Assembly: GCF_030818695.1 (NCBI RefSeq)
Contig: NZ_JAUTAR010000001.1
Coordinates: 744,001 to 808,000, forward strand
Source of the DNA: Chryseobacterium sp. SORGH_AS_0447
GTDB taxonomy: Bacteria; Bacteroidota; Bacteroidia; Flavobacteriales; Weeksellaceae
DNA: 64,000 bases
Direction of reading: 5' to 3'
The stretch's first letter is position 1. Each line of letters starts with the position of its first letter. Both the position numbers and the translations under genes were made by a program. Below the pieces are notes generated by a model that was given only the letters and a program-made list of their open reading frames with translations, was not told the origin of the DNA and made no database searches. Positions 51,650-60,681 of this stretch are shown one piece after another.

Positions 51650-51660
51650 CGCTTGAGAAT

Positions 51661-52710
51661 ATGAGTGTACCTAAGAAAGAAAGAATTTTAGTACTTGACG
51701 GTTTAAGAGGGCTGGCAATTCTACTGGTGCTTCTTTTTCATGGGTATTATATCTGGTTCGATTATTATCCTTATAAAAAGCTTTATGGTGAAAATATCCT
51801 GTTTAAATATGGCAGTCTTGGTGTCCAGCTGTTTTTTCTGATTTCGGGTTTTGTCATCCTGATGTCGGTGGAACGAACAGACCGGTTCTGGAAATTTCTT
51901 AAAAACAGATGGATCAGGCTTTTTCCAAGTATGTTGATCTGTAGCCTGATTATCTATGCTACCGCTCATTTCTTTCATGAAAGGCCATTTGGAATTCCTC
52001 CGCTGAAATCTATTCTGCCGGGCATTACCTTTATCAACAACAGCATCCTGGAAAAGGTTTTCCAAACTGATTTTCCGGTGCTGGAACTGTCTTTCTGGTC
52101 CCTGTTTGTGGAGGTGAAATTTTATATTATTTTCGGTGCACTTTACTTTTCATTCAATAGAAATGTGGCTTTGGGAGGGATTTTTTTAATCTATCTTTCG
52201 GCGCTTGGCTTACAGCTTTTGTGTTTAGGGAATGTTTTGCATGAAACATCCTGGATGAAAATCTACATCGGCTCCTTTATTCATTTCGGGTGGTTTGCTG
52301 CCGGTGCGCTTGCTTATATCTATTTTTACAACAGGGAAAAGAAATACCTATGGATGATTGTAGTTACAATGGCCTGTTCGCTTCTTTATGTTATTAAGTT
52401 CCAGGATCCGATCATGCTGGTGTATCTGGTCGTGCTTTCCCTTATCTTTTACTTTGCACTTTTCCATAAAAGCTTTGGGGCTATTTTCTCAACCCGGTTT
52501 TTTAAATTTGTCGGTTTTATAAGTTATCCATTGTATTTGCTTCATGAGAATATGCTGGTCGCACTGATTATCAAGTTGAACCATCACTTTTCCCAGATTC
52601 CTTATTTTTTGCTTCCTGTTATTTCGTGCATCTTCATTGGAGGTCTGGCCAGCATTGTGGCTTATATCCTGGAGCCGGCTTTTCAAAAAGGGTTAAAAAA
52701 AATCATATAA
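51661..52710 (+). CDS. Acyltransferase-3 family (OafA/YrhL-type) protein
   Basis: 349 residues with about ten membrane helices. The family motif ILVLDGLRGLAILLVLLFHG (9-28) has the conserved Arg and His, followed by LGVQLFFLISGFVILMS and FWKFLKNRWIRLFPSMLIC. Such enzymes O-acetylate or acylate surface glycans. It follows the EpsG-like gene by 11 bp in the same unit. Confidence 0.9.
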   Translation: MSVPKKERILVLDGLRGLAILLVLLFHGYYIWFDYYPYKKLYGENILFKYGSLGVQLFFLISGFVILMSVERTDRFWKFLKNRWIRLFPSMLICSLIIYATAHFFHERPFGIPPLKSILPGITFINNSILEKVFQTDFPVLELSFWSLFVEVKFYIIFGALYFSFNRNVALGGIFLIYLSALGLQLLCLGNVLHETSWMKIYIGSFIHFGWFAAGALAYIYFYNREKKYLWMIVVTMACSLLYVIKFQDPIMLVYLVVLSLIFYFALFHKSFGAIFSTRFFKFVGFISYPLYLLHENMLVALIIKLNHHFSQIPYFLLPVISCIFIGGLASIVAYILEPAFQKGLKKII

Positions 52711-53100
52711 CATCTTATCACCTACCTTTTAATCCTGACGGCTTTTGGTTGAGATATACCATACATAAACAAATTAAATTACAGAAATTCTCAAAACTTT
52801 ATTCAACATCAAGTGATATCAGGCAGTAGTATTTAGCATTGCCTTCATAGTATTATTTATACTATCTATGAATTTTTACTATTAATATTTAGTAAAATCG
52901 TTTAAACACATGATCAATGTATTAAAAAATAATGTATTTTCGTATCGCTTTAGTTTAAAAAAATAATTTTTCATTGATAATTGAATACTTTTAATGCGCC
53001 TTACGTTCTAAATGCAATATGTATTAATTATTTATAAAATAAATTGATTTTTTTTGACAAGGGTTTAAATGTTGTATAAGTATACACAAAGTTTAAAGAA
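52711..53100. other. 390-bp AT-rich intergenic region
   Basis: No convincing ORF. It holds a small hairpin ATAGTAT (52847-52853) with ATACTAT (52859-52865) and, near its end, TTTG (53053-53056) followed 18 bp later by TATAAGTA, a poor minus-7 match. The promoter of the 53101 gene is probably here but no box fits the consensus. Confidence 0.5.
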
Positions 53101-56100
53101 ATGGAAAAGTCAATTAAAAATGTGGCGGCAATTTTATGCTGCCTGGTTACGCATGGTATCTACGCCAAGGAGAGCGTAGGAGAGAAGAAGTCCGGCTATT
53201 TTGAGATGTCACGGAGAATATATTTCAAAACATCGGATTCATTACTTAAACCTTTAATTACAGACAAAAAACAAATCAGTGTTGAAAAAAAATCTACTAT
53301 TTCGAATGAAAATAACCTTATTAATTCAACCGGGAAGGCTGCAGTAGACTGGACCAAGGCACCGAACAGCTATATTTTTGTTCCTACGGAAGAAAACGAC
53401 GGACTTTATATTCCGGTAAGAAAGGCATATGCGATGTGGGAACAGGACAAGTTGATGGGCGGATCAGCAATTCCAAGCGGAAAGATTACTGCTGATGTTT
53501 TATGGGAAGATGTTCATGGCTTAATAAAATCCGGATCCGGATACAATTTAGAAGTCGTAGATGCCGGGCAAAATGCTAAAATTAAAATTCCTATAAACAA
53601 AGCCAAAAAAGGAAATGCCGTGGTTGCTTTCCGGGTAAATGGCCAAATCTACTGGTCATGGCATATCTGGGTAACCGATGATCCTTCCAACGGATCTAAA
53701 TATAAAAGCTATTCCGAGATAAAAAGACAAAGAGCTGATGGAGTTATTGAGGCGATTCCGGATTCCGACTGGGGCTGGATGGACCGTAACCTTGGTGCCG
53801 TAAGCGCTTCCATCACAGCAAACGACTGGAACAGGAACGGAGGACTGCTATACCAATGGGGAAGAAAAGATCCTCTGCCGCCGTTGGTATACCGTGGAAA
53901 TGATTTCTATGAGGTTTCCGGAACGGCGGGAAGAGTAAGACACCGCGGTGCCAAAAATTTTACCGGTGCTACAAATTTTGATAATCTTAGAAAATTCGTG
54001 TTGCTTTCTAATGCAACGATTGCAAACAACCTTCAACTTGCCGTAAGAAATCCGCTAAGCCTCATCTATGTAAATAAAGATGATAATTCCGGACCTGCGT
54101 ATTACAACAATAATACAAACCTTATGGTGAACTGGTTTGGGAGAATGCCGGGGCTTAACGATAGCAAATTACCTGAACTTAATTTATGGTCGGATAATGC
54201 ACAGGGAAGGGTAAATACAAATTATAATGCTGACGATGCCGGTGCACCGTACAGAAATAAATCTTCTTACGATCCGTGTCCGAACGGATGGAGGGTTCCT
54301 TCCGTACTGGTGGCTAACCTGGCTTCCGGAAGTTATGTAGATGATATCCGGGTAGATTATTCGCCATTTGGAGTACGTACGAATACCCCTAAAAATGTTT
54401 TTGAATCCAATAATTATCATATTATAAAGCCTACGGATTCCGGTGTGCCGAGTTTCATGATGAATTTTAAACTGTACCCTAATTTTGGCTTTGACCTTTC
54501 CAATGCAGGAGGATTTAATATGGGAATATTCCCTGGAACAGGAGGAATCTCGATTCTGGCACATCAGGGGCAGTATACAGATCAGCACCAGGTGGCGTTA
54601 TGGACTGCTACAATGCCCAAGTTCTTTGATACGACTCCGGCCGTAAGCGCAAGGGCTCTTTTCATGATTCCGGACAAGCAACAGACAGATGTGCCTGATC
54701 CGAACCAGCCGAATGTAAAAGGAAGATACTGGTACTTCCCGTTAGCTTCTGCCAATACATCGGATGCCAATGCCTGCCGTTGTATCAAAGATCCGCTTTA
54801 TATTGTTAATGATTACGATTTCCCAACCGAATATATTGTTGCTGAAACCAATTATACGGAGGGTCTAAATAATCCAAATACGTATCAGGTAGTAAAAAAC
54901 ACCTCTGCTTTTACGGTTGAAATTCCGGTAAGCAAAGCGTTCTCCGTGCAAAGCGAGCTATTGAATAATAGAGATATCCTTAATGCGCCCAATTTTAACG
55001 ATCTTAAAGCCAATGTGCTTTGGACAACCAATACAAGTTTGGTTAATACGGTAACAGTTGTAAATCCTTCCCCAGGATCATTGGATGCCATTTCGACATC
55101 AAAAATATCGGTTGCCATCAATCCGAATCAGAGTGGAAATGCAGTGGTAACCCTGCATAACGGAAGTATTTCAAATCCGGTATACTGGTCTTGGCATATC
55201 TGGGTAACGGATACGGCTGTCGGTTCTTATAATTATACTACCGAACTTCCGGTATCTTCCGTTACGAATTATGTAAATTACATTCCGAAAGGCGATAATA
55301 TTTTTGAAACGGAATTTATGGACCGTAATTTAGGAGCGACCGATGCATTCCCTGTTGTTGCAAATCCATTGACGCCAACTACGGCAGAACTGGCGAAGAT
55401 CAAGGCTTCTACAGGTCTTCATTACCAATGGGGAAGAAAAGATCCGCTTCCGGTATTCCAGTACGCGGATGACCGTGCCTCTTTTTCCGTGTTTTTAGGT
55501 GCAGCTACAGCAACCGGAACCTTAAATTATACGACGCTGACCAACGCAGCTTATAACAATATGTCTGGAAGTTATATCGTGCCTTACAACACCTACACAA
55601 ATTCTGCAAACGCCAATGTATCATCAACGGATAAAGTTTCAGATAAGGTGGCGAAAGTATTATCATATTCTGTAAGAAATCCTTTAGTGTATATGATCCC
55701 GAGTACTTTTGCACCATATAACAGTACAACACCGGTATATACGAATGGAACCGACTGGTTGGCAAATGAGCCTAATCTGGCACCTGACCGTTGGGGAAGA
55801 GGCGGTAAAAAATCACCTTTTGATCCGTGTCCGGCGGGCTGGAGGATTCCTGACCTTACCGGAGTTGCACCGGGGGGACAGGATTTCGGATTTACCCCGT
55901 ATTATAAAAAAGATAAGATCGTAACCACGGCCTACAGCGTGATCAACGATTATCTGGGCGTAAGGGTTAGAAGAAGTTCTTCTGCGAGTTATACAATCGG
56001 CTATACTTTCAATGATTCATCTTACAGAATAGGTAATTATCCGAATTCAGGATCGCGTGGCTCAAGAAGTGTAACAACCAATCAGTCTGCTTCGGGAACT

Positions 56101-56613
56101 TATAACTTTATCAATTATCAGTATCCGGGAATATGGACGGCTGCTCTTAATTCAAACTATATCGGAAGACCGATCAATGTTTTGTTTGACGCTGCTGCTT
56201 CAGCCAACCGTATGATTGCTTTCCACGATAACAATGATCCGTACTTCGGAATGAACTGCCGTTGCGTAAAGATTAAATACGATGTTAATGGAAATGAAGA
56301 AGGAGTAATTCCAAAACTTCAGATCACAGCTTTACCAGCTACGGCACCTGCTGCACGTTTAAGTTCGGATGAGGTTCAGGCGGTTAAGAAAGAGAAAGTG
56401 TCCTTTTTCCCAAATCCGGTGAAAAATGATTTGTATATTAAGACCAATGATAATAGAGAAGGATATTATTATCAGGTTTACAACATGTCCGGACAGCTTG
56501 TAAAATCAGGAAAGTTTGAAAACAATAAAACGGATCTTTCTACCCTAACTTCCGGTGCTTATCTTTTAAGAATTAATGATTCTAAAGAAATTGTAAAGAT
56601 TATCAAGGAATAG
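53101..56613 (+). CDS. Large secreted protein with duplicated FISUMP-type domains and a T9SS sorting signal
   Basis: 1170 residues. A signal peptide is at the N-terminus (about 1-22, IKNVAAILCCLVTHGIYA). Two long homologous halves follow: each has YWSWHIWVTD, MDRNLGA (around 227 and 740), YQWGRKDPLP, a DPCPxGWR motif (SYDPCPNGWRVPS; PFDPCPAGWRIPD) and ends in CRCIKDP or CRCVKIK. These match the Fibrobacter-succinogenes-major (FISUMP) paralog domain. The C-terminal 70 residues (FFPNPVKNDLYIK...LTSGAYLLRINDS) form a type A T9SS sorting domain, so it is cell-surface or secreted. Confidence 0.85.
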   Translation: MEKSIKNVAAILCCLVTHGIYAKESVGEKKSGYFEMSRRIYFKTSDSLLKPLITDKKQISVEKKSTISNENNLINSTGKAAVDWTKAPNSYIFVPTEENDGLYIPVRKAYAMWEQDKLMGGSAIPSGKITADVLWEDVHGLIKSGSGYNLEVVDAGQNAKIKIPINKAKKGNAVVAFRVNGQIYWSWHIWVTDDPSNGSKYKSYSEIKRQRADGVIEAIPDSDWGWMDRNLGAVSASITANDWNRNGGLLYQWGRKDPLPPLVYRGNDFYEVSGTAGRVRHRGAKNFTGATNFDNLRKFVLLSNATIANNLQLAVRNPLSLIYVNKDDNSGPAYYNNNTNLMVNWFGRMPGLNDSKLPELNLWSDNAQGRVNTNYNADDAGAPYRNKSSYDPCPNGWRVPSVLVANLASGSYVDDIRVDYSPFGVRTNTPKNVFESNNYHIIKPTDSGVPSFMMNFKLYPNFGFDLSNAGGFNMGIFPGTGGISILAHQGQYTDQHQVALWTATMPKFFDTTPAVSARALFMIPDKQQTDVPDPNQPNVKGRYWYFPLASANTSDANACRCIKDPLYIVNDYDFPTEYIVAETNYTEGLNNPNTYQVVKNTSAFTVEIPVSKAFSVQSELLNNRDILNAPNFNDLKANVLWTTNTSLVNTVTVVNPSPGSLDAISTSKISVAINPNQSGNAVVTLHNGSISNPVYWSWHIWVTDTAVGSYNYTTELPVSSVTNYVNYIPKGDNIFETEFMDRNLGATDAFPVVANPLTPTTAELAKIKASTGLHYQWGRKDPLPVFQYADDRASFSVFLGAATATGTLNYTTLTNAAYNNMSGSYIVPYNTYTNSANANVSSTDKVSDKVAKVLSYSVRNPLVYMIPSTFAPYNSTTPVYTNGTDWLANEPNLAPDRWGRGGKKSPFDPCPAGWRIPDLTGVAPGGQDFGFTPYYKKDKIVTTAYSVINDYLGVRVRRSSSASYTIGYTFNDSSYRIGNYPNSGSRGSRSVTTNQSASGTYNFINYQYPGIWTAALNSNYIGRPINVLFDAAASANRMIAFHDNNDPYFGMNCRCVKIKYDVNGNEEGVIPKLQITALPATAPAARLSSDEVQAVKKEKVSFFPNPVKNDLYIKTNDNREGYYYQVYNMSGQLVKSGKFENNKTDLSTLTSGAYLLRINDSKEIVKIIKE

Positions 56614-56637
56614 AATAAGAATTAATAATTCTCTAAG

Positions 56638-56727
56638 GAGAAATAAAACAGCAATTAAGTTAAATTCATTATTTTTGAATATTAAAATGATGAAACAACC
56701 CAAAGCTGTTTTGTTTCTCTTTTTTTT
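56638..56727 (+). terminator. Large two-tier hairpin with T run after the FISUMP gene
   Basis: The outer stem GAGAAATAAAACAGC (56638-56652) pairs with GCTGTTTTGTTTCTC (56705-56719) over 15 bp with one wobble. Inside it, TTCATTATTTT (56665-56675) pairs with AAAATGATGAA (56684-56694) over 11 bp with one wobble. A run of T (56720-56727) follows. It is most simply a terminator of the 53101 gene but could attenuate the next gene at 56749. Confidence 0.65.
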
Positions 56728-56748
56728 GTTCCAATTTCAAAACACATT

Positions 56749-57897
56749 ATGAGGCTAGACAAAGTCGTACCGTATTTTAACATTAAAATTTTTATTTACT
56801 TTTTAATTGCAGTAACGGCTGTCTACACACTTGCTTTTACCTATTATTACAATTTTAAAGATGACGGGTATATTCTTGCCGACTGGCTTATCAATTACCA
56901 GGATGGCGGATTCAAACGGAGAGGATTGTCCGGAAGCTTCTTTTTTTTACTACAGGATCTTACAGGCTTAAGTCTGAATTACCTGGTATATGCTGTCCAA
57001 TTTCTTATTATTTCAGGGTTTTTCTGGCTGTATACAAAGCTGATCCGTTATAAGATAACCGATCTTCTATATCTGTCGCTTCTCTTATCGGCCCTTGGTT
57101 TTGTAGGATTACTCAATACTGTAACCTATGTGGGAAAAAAAGAATTTATCGTTTTCCTGCTTTTTACATGGTTTGTATATCTTCTGGATCGGAATAAGCT
57201 TACGAAAAATAGAGAATATGTTTTCTGCATAGCGCTTTTTATAACTACTTTTCTCCATGAAGTCGTTTTATTTTATGTGCCTTATTTTGCCATCGCATTA
57301 TATCTGAAAACAGGAAGATTTAAATTTAAAAGATATATTAAATATTTTGTGGCGGTTGGTATTCCTACGGTGTTCATCCTGCTGCTTGGAAAAAATGTTA
57401 ATGAAGGAATGTCGCTGCAGATTCTGGCAGAAAGAGGTGTGCATCCGACGTACGGAATTTTTTACTGGAATATTAACGAAAGAGAATATATAAGACAGCA
57501 CAGCAGCGAATATGTTTTGTATCTGCTCAGTTTGGCAATTAGTATTTTTCATATTGGATATTATTTAAAATTTCTAAAAGACCGAAAGATTTTATCTATA
57601 CTTCTGATTGGTACATTTTTATTTTCTCTTCCATTATTTTATTTAGCCATCGACTGGGGAAGATGGATGTATATCCACATGATGCTGATGATCATACTTT
57701 TTGCCCTGCTGCTAAGGAACGGACAGTCTGTATGCGCATTTGAAAAAATTAGAGTAAATACAAAATTCTACATTACACTGTTCATCATTATTTTCTCTTT
57801 GCTTTACAGGGTGGAGATGTCCGGAAAGGGCTTCACGTTCGAAGGGATTCTATACAGGATCTTCATTGCACCCGTAGAATTGCTAAATAAAATGTGA
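56749..57897 (+). CDS. Polytopic membrane protein (GT-C/EpsG-like)
   Basis: 382 residues with about ten helices. The first extracytoplasmic loop has DDGYILADWLINYQDGGFKR then RRGLSGSFFFLL; later LHEVVLFYVPYFAIALYLK and AIDWGRWMYIHMMLMIIL. The DGGFKRRGLSG motif and acid/basic residues in loop one recall GT-C glycosyltransferases, but no family is certain. It lies between the T9SS cargo and topA, likely belonging functionally to the glycan genes 49504-52710. Confidence 0.6.
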   Translation: MRLDKVVPYFNIKIFIYFLIAVTAVYTLAFTYYYNFKDDGYILADWLINYQDGGFKRRGLSGSFFFLLQDLTGLSLNYLVYAVQFLIISGFFWLYTKLIRYKITDLLYLSLLLSALGFVGLLNTVTYVGKKEFIVFLLFTWFVYLLDRNKLTKNREYVFCIALFITTFLHEVVLFYVPYFAIALYLKTGRFKFKRYIKYFVAVGIPTVFILLLGKNVNEGMSLQILAERGVHPTYGIFYWNINEREYIRQHSSEYVLYLLSLAISIFHIGYYLKFLKDRKILSILLIGTFLFSLPLFYLAIDWGRWMYIHMMLMIILFALLLRNGQSVCAFEKIRVNTKFYITLFIIIFSLLYRVEMSGKGFTFEGILYRIFIAPVELLNKM

Positions 57898-57926
57898 TTC
57901 GAAAAAGCTATCTGATAAAAAAACTT

Positions 57927-57934
57927 TACTTTTG
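57927..57934 (+). promoter_or_regulatory. topA minus-7 promoter box
   Basis: TACTTTTG matches TAnnTTTG and lies 14 bp before the topA ATG, giving a very short or nearly leaderless transcript. No TTG is seen at the minus-33 distance. Confidence 0.5.
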
Positions 57935-57948
57935 CAAAAATTTTTAGA

Positions 57949-60522
57949 ATGTCGAAAAATTTAGTAATCGTCGAATCACCGGCAAAAGCAAAAACTATTC
58001 AGAAGTATTTAGGCAAGGATTTCGATGTGAAATCCAGCTTCGGTCATATCCGGGATCTGCCTAAAAAAGGAATGGGAATTGACCTGTCGACCTTTAATCC
58101 GGATTACGAAGTTTCTGCCGACAAAAAGAAATTGGTAACCGAGCTGAAGGCTGCTGTGAAGAAAGCCGACATGGTATGGCTGGCTTCCGATGAGGACCGC
58201 GAAGGAGAAGCGATTGCCTGGCACTTGGCAGAAGAATTGAAATTAAAGCCTGAAAACAGGAAAAGAATTGTTTTTCACGAAATTACAAAAAATGCCATTC
58301 TAAAATCAATTGAAAACCCGAGAGATATTGATCAGAACTTAGTGAATGCCCAACAGGCCAGAAGAGTACTGGACAGGATTGTAGGTTTTGAAATGTCTCC
58401 GGTTCTCTGGAAAAAAGTAAAGCCGGGATTATCTGCCGGTAGAGTACAGTCGGTAGCTGTACGGCTAATTGTGGAAAGAGAAAAGGAAATCCGCGAGTTT
58501 GTACCGAAAGCCAGTTTCAAACTGGATGGGATTTTCCTGAATAAGGCCGGACAGGAAATTTCAGCAAAACTTAAAAAAGATTTCGACAAGGAACAGGACG
58601 CTGAAAAATTTCTGGAACAGTCGAAAACTGCCGAATTCAAAGTTTTAAATGTTGAAACCAGGCCGGGAACCCGTTCTGCATCCGCTCCTTTTACCACTTC
58701 CACTTTACAGCAGGAAGCTTCTTCAAGATTAGGATATAACGTAACCAATACCATGCGTCTTGCTCAAAGGCTGTATGAAGAAGGGTATATTACGTATATG
58801 AGAACAGACTCGGTAAACCTTTCCCAGGAAGCTATTGAAGGAGCAAAAAAACAAATTGTCTCAGAATACGGTGCAGAATATTCCGCACCGAGAAACTATA
58901 CCACCAAGTCCGCTTCTGCACAGGAAGCCCACGAAGCCATCCGTCCGACGGATTTTGCCGTAAAAAGTATTGGTGATGCTCAGCTTAACAGGCTGTATCA
59001 GTTAATTTACAGAAGAACACTGGCCTCCCAGATGGCCAATGCCAAAATTGAAAAAACCGTTATCGAAATCGGCAATGCAAAGCTTCCCCAGCATTTTGAA
59101 GCGCAGGGAGAGGTTATTATCTTCGACGGTTTCCTGAAAGCTTACGGGATTGTAAAAACTGAAGATGAAGATGAGGAAAACAATGAAAAATTACTTCCGA
59201 AAGTAAAAGTCGGAGAAATTTTAGAGTATAAAAAAATCACAGCAACTGAAAAATTCACAAGGCCAAGTGCAAGATATACGGAAGCCGGACTGGTAAAGAA
59301 GTTGGAAGAACTGGGAATCGGGCGTCCTTCAACATATGCACCGACCATCCAGACCATCCAGAACCGTGAGTACGTAGATAAAAGAGAAATTGAACCACAA
59401 ACAAGAGAGGTGGTGAAAATTTCTCTGGCAAAAGACACCATTAAAAAAGAAGTCCTTGAAGAGAAATTTGGAGGGGATAAAAATAAATTCGTCCCTACGG
59501 ATACCGGGGAAGTCGTGAGTGATTTCCTTACCGATAATTTCAAAGAAATCCTGGATTACGGTTTTACGGCAAGAGTAGAGGAAAGCTTCGACGAAATTGC
59601 AAACGGCGACCAGAAATGGAAGCAGATGATGACGGATTTCTACTCCAAATTCCACCCAAGAATTGAAGATGTGGAAGAAAATGCAGACCGTGCCACAGGA
59701 GACCGATTGTTAGGGGTTGATCCGAAAACCGGAAAAAACGTTCACGCCAGAATCGGAAGGTTCGGAGCTATGATCCAGATCGGAGAAACGGATGATGAAG
59801 AAAAGCCGATTTTTGCTTCTCTGATGACGGGACAGAATATTGCTACCATCACTTTTGAAGAAGCATTGGAGCTGTTTAGGCTTCCGTTTGACCTGAAAGA
59901 AGTAGACGGGCAACCTGTTTCTGTAGGTGTCGGAAGATTCGGGCCTTATGTGAAGTGGGGGGAAACTTTCATCAGTATTCCCAAAGGGGAAGATCCGCTT
60001 TCGGTAGACCAGAAGCGTGCGGAAGAGATCATCAACGAGAAGAAAATTGCCGATGCACCGATTGCTACTTACAAAGGTGAACCTGTAACCAAAGGAAGCG
60101 GCAGATTTGGACCATTTATCAAATACAAGGATATTTTCGTCAATGTTCCTAAACGGTACGATTTTGAGAACCTTTCCCAAAGCGATATCAATGAACTGAT
60201 CGATGCCAAGCTTGAAAAAGAAGCCAACCGCTACATCCAGCAGTGGGAAAAAGAAAAAATTTCCATCGAAAACGGAAGATGGGGACCCTTCGTAAAATTC
60301 GGAAAAGCGATGTTTAAAATTCCAAAAAAAGCGGATGAGACCAAATACGAAGCCGACGAGCTAAAAGAGGTTTCCCTGGATGAGGTGAAAAAATGGATTA
60401 CCGATCAGGACCCTAAAGCGTTTGCCGAAAAGAAAAAACCTGCAGCAAAGAAAGCAACTGCAGCTAAAAAAACAACAGCAGCAAAGAAGCCGGCGGCGAA
60501 AAAACCGTCAGCAAAAAAATAA
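57949..60522 (+). CDS. topA: DNA topoisomerase I
   Basis: 857 residues. The TOPRIM domain opens with VIVESPAKAKTIQKYLGK; the active-site tyrosine is Y283 in GYITYMRTDSVNLS. Instead of Cys4 zinc fingers, the C-terminus holds several repeats of the type GRFGPYVKWG/GRWGPFVKFG (about 600-790) followed by a Lys/Ala-rich tail (AAKKATAAKKTTAAKKP), which should bind DNA. This layout is common for Bacteroidota TopA. It relaxes negative supercoils. A strong terminator follows. Confidence 0.96.
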   Translation: MSKNLVIVESPAKAKTIQKYLGKDFDVKSSFGHIRDLPKKGMGIDLSTFNPDYEVSADKKKLVTELKAAVKKADMVWLASDEDREGEAIAWHLAEELKLKPENRKRIVFHEITKNAILKSIENPRDIDQNLVNAQQARRVLDRIVGFEMSPVLWKKVKPGLSAGRVQSVAVRLIVEREKEIREFVPKASFKLDGIFLNKAGQEISAKLKKDFDKEQDAEKFLEQSKTAEFKVLNVETRPGTRSASAPFTTSTLQQEASSRLGYNVTNTMRLAQRLYEEGYITYMRTDSVNLSQEAIEGAKKQIVSEYGAEYSAPRNYTTKSASAQEAHEAIRPTDFAVKSIGDAQLNRLYQLIYRRTLASQMANAKIEKTVIEIGNAKLPQHFEAQGEVIIFDGFLKAYGIVKTEDEDEENNEKLLPKVKVGEILEYKKITATEKFTRPSARYTEAGLVKKLEELGIGRPSTYAPTIQTIQNREYVDKREIEPQTREVVKISLAKDTIKKEVLEEKFGGDKNKFVPTDTGEVVSDFLTDNFKEILDYGFTARVEESFDEIANGDQKWKQMMTDFYSKFHPRIEDVEENADRATGDRLLGVDPKTGKNVHARIGRFGAMIQIGETDDEEKPIFASLMTGQNIATITFEEALELFRLPFDLKEVDGQPVSVGVGRFGPYVKWGETFISIPKGEDPLSVDQKRAEEIINEKKIADAPIATYKGEPVTKGSGRFGPFIKYKDIFVNVPKRYDFENLSQSDINELIDAKLEKEANRYIQQWEKEKISIENGRWGPFVKFGKAMFKIPKKADETKYEADELKEVSLDEVKKWITDQDPKAFAEKKKPAAKKATAAKKTTAAKKPAAKKPSAKK

Positions 60523-60540
60523 ATTAATTATTTTAAATAT

Positions 60541-60567
60541 AAAAGCACAGATTCGGTCTGTGCTTTT
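60541..60567 (+). terminator. Terminator after topA
   Basis: Perfect 11-bp stem AAAAGCACAGA (60541-60551) with TCTGTGCTTTT (60557-60567), loop TTCGG, then a T-rich tail. Confidence 0.9.
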
Positions 60568-60599
60568 ACTTTTTACCATTGGTTGAAGGTTATCTGCAA

Positions 60600-60632
60600 A
60601 ACTTTGTCAAAGTTTCAAACTTTGACAAAGTT
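60600..60632. repeat. Perfect 33-nt palindrome
   Basis: Arms AACTTTGTCAAAGTTT (60600-60615) and AAACTTTGACAAAGTT (60617-60632) are exact inverted repeats around one C. Each arm is itself built of the near-palindrome CTTTGTCAAAG. It lies between the topA terminator and the arginase-fold gene, just upstream of a TATGTTTG box (60653-60660). Confidence 0.9.
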
Positions 60633-60681
60633 ATTAAGCCGCCAACTTTTTGTATGTTTGCGGAAATAATGCGGAGTAAAT

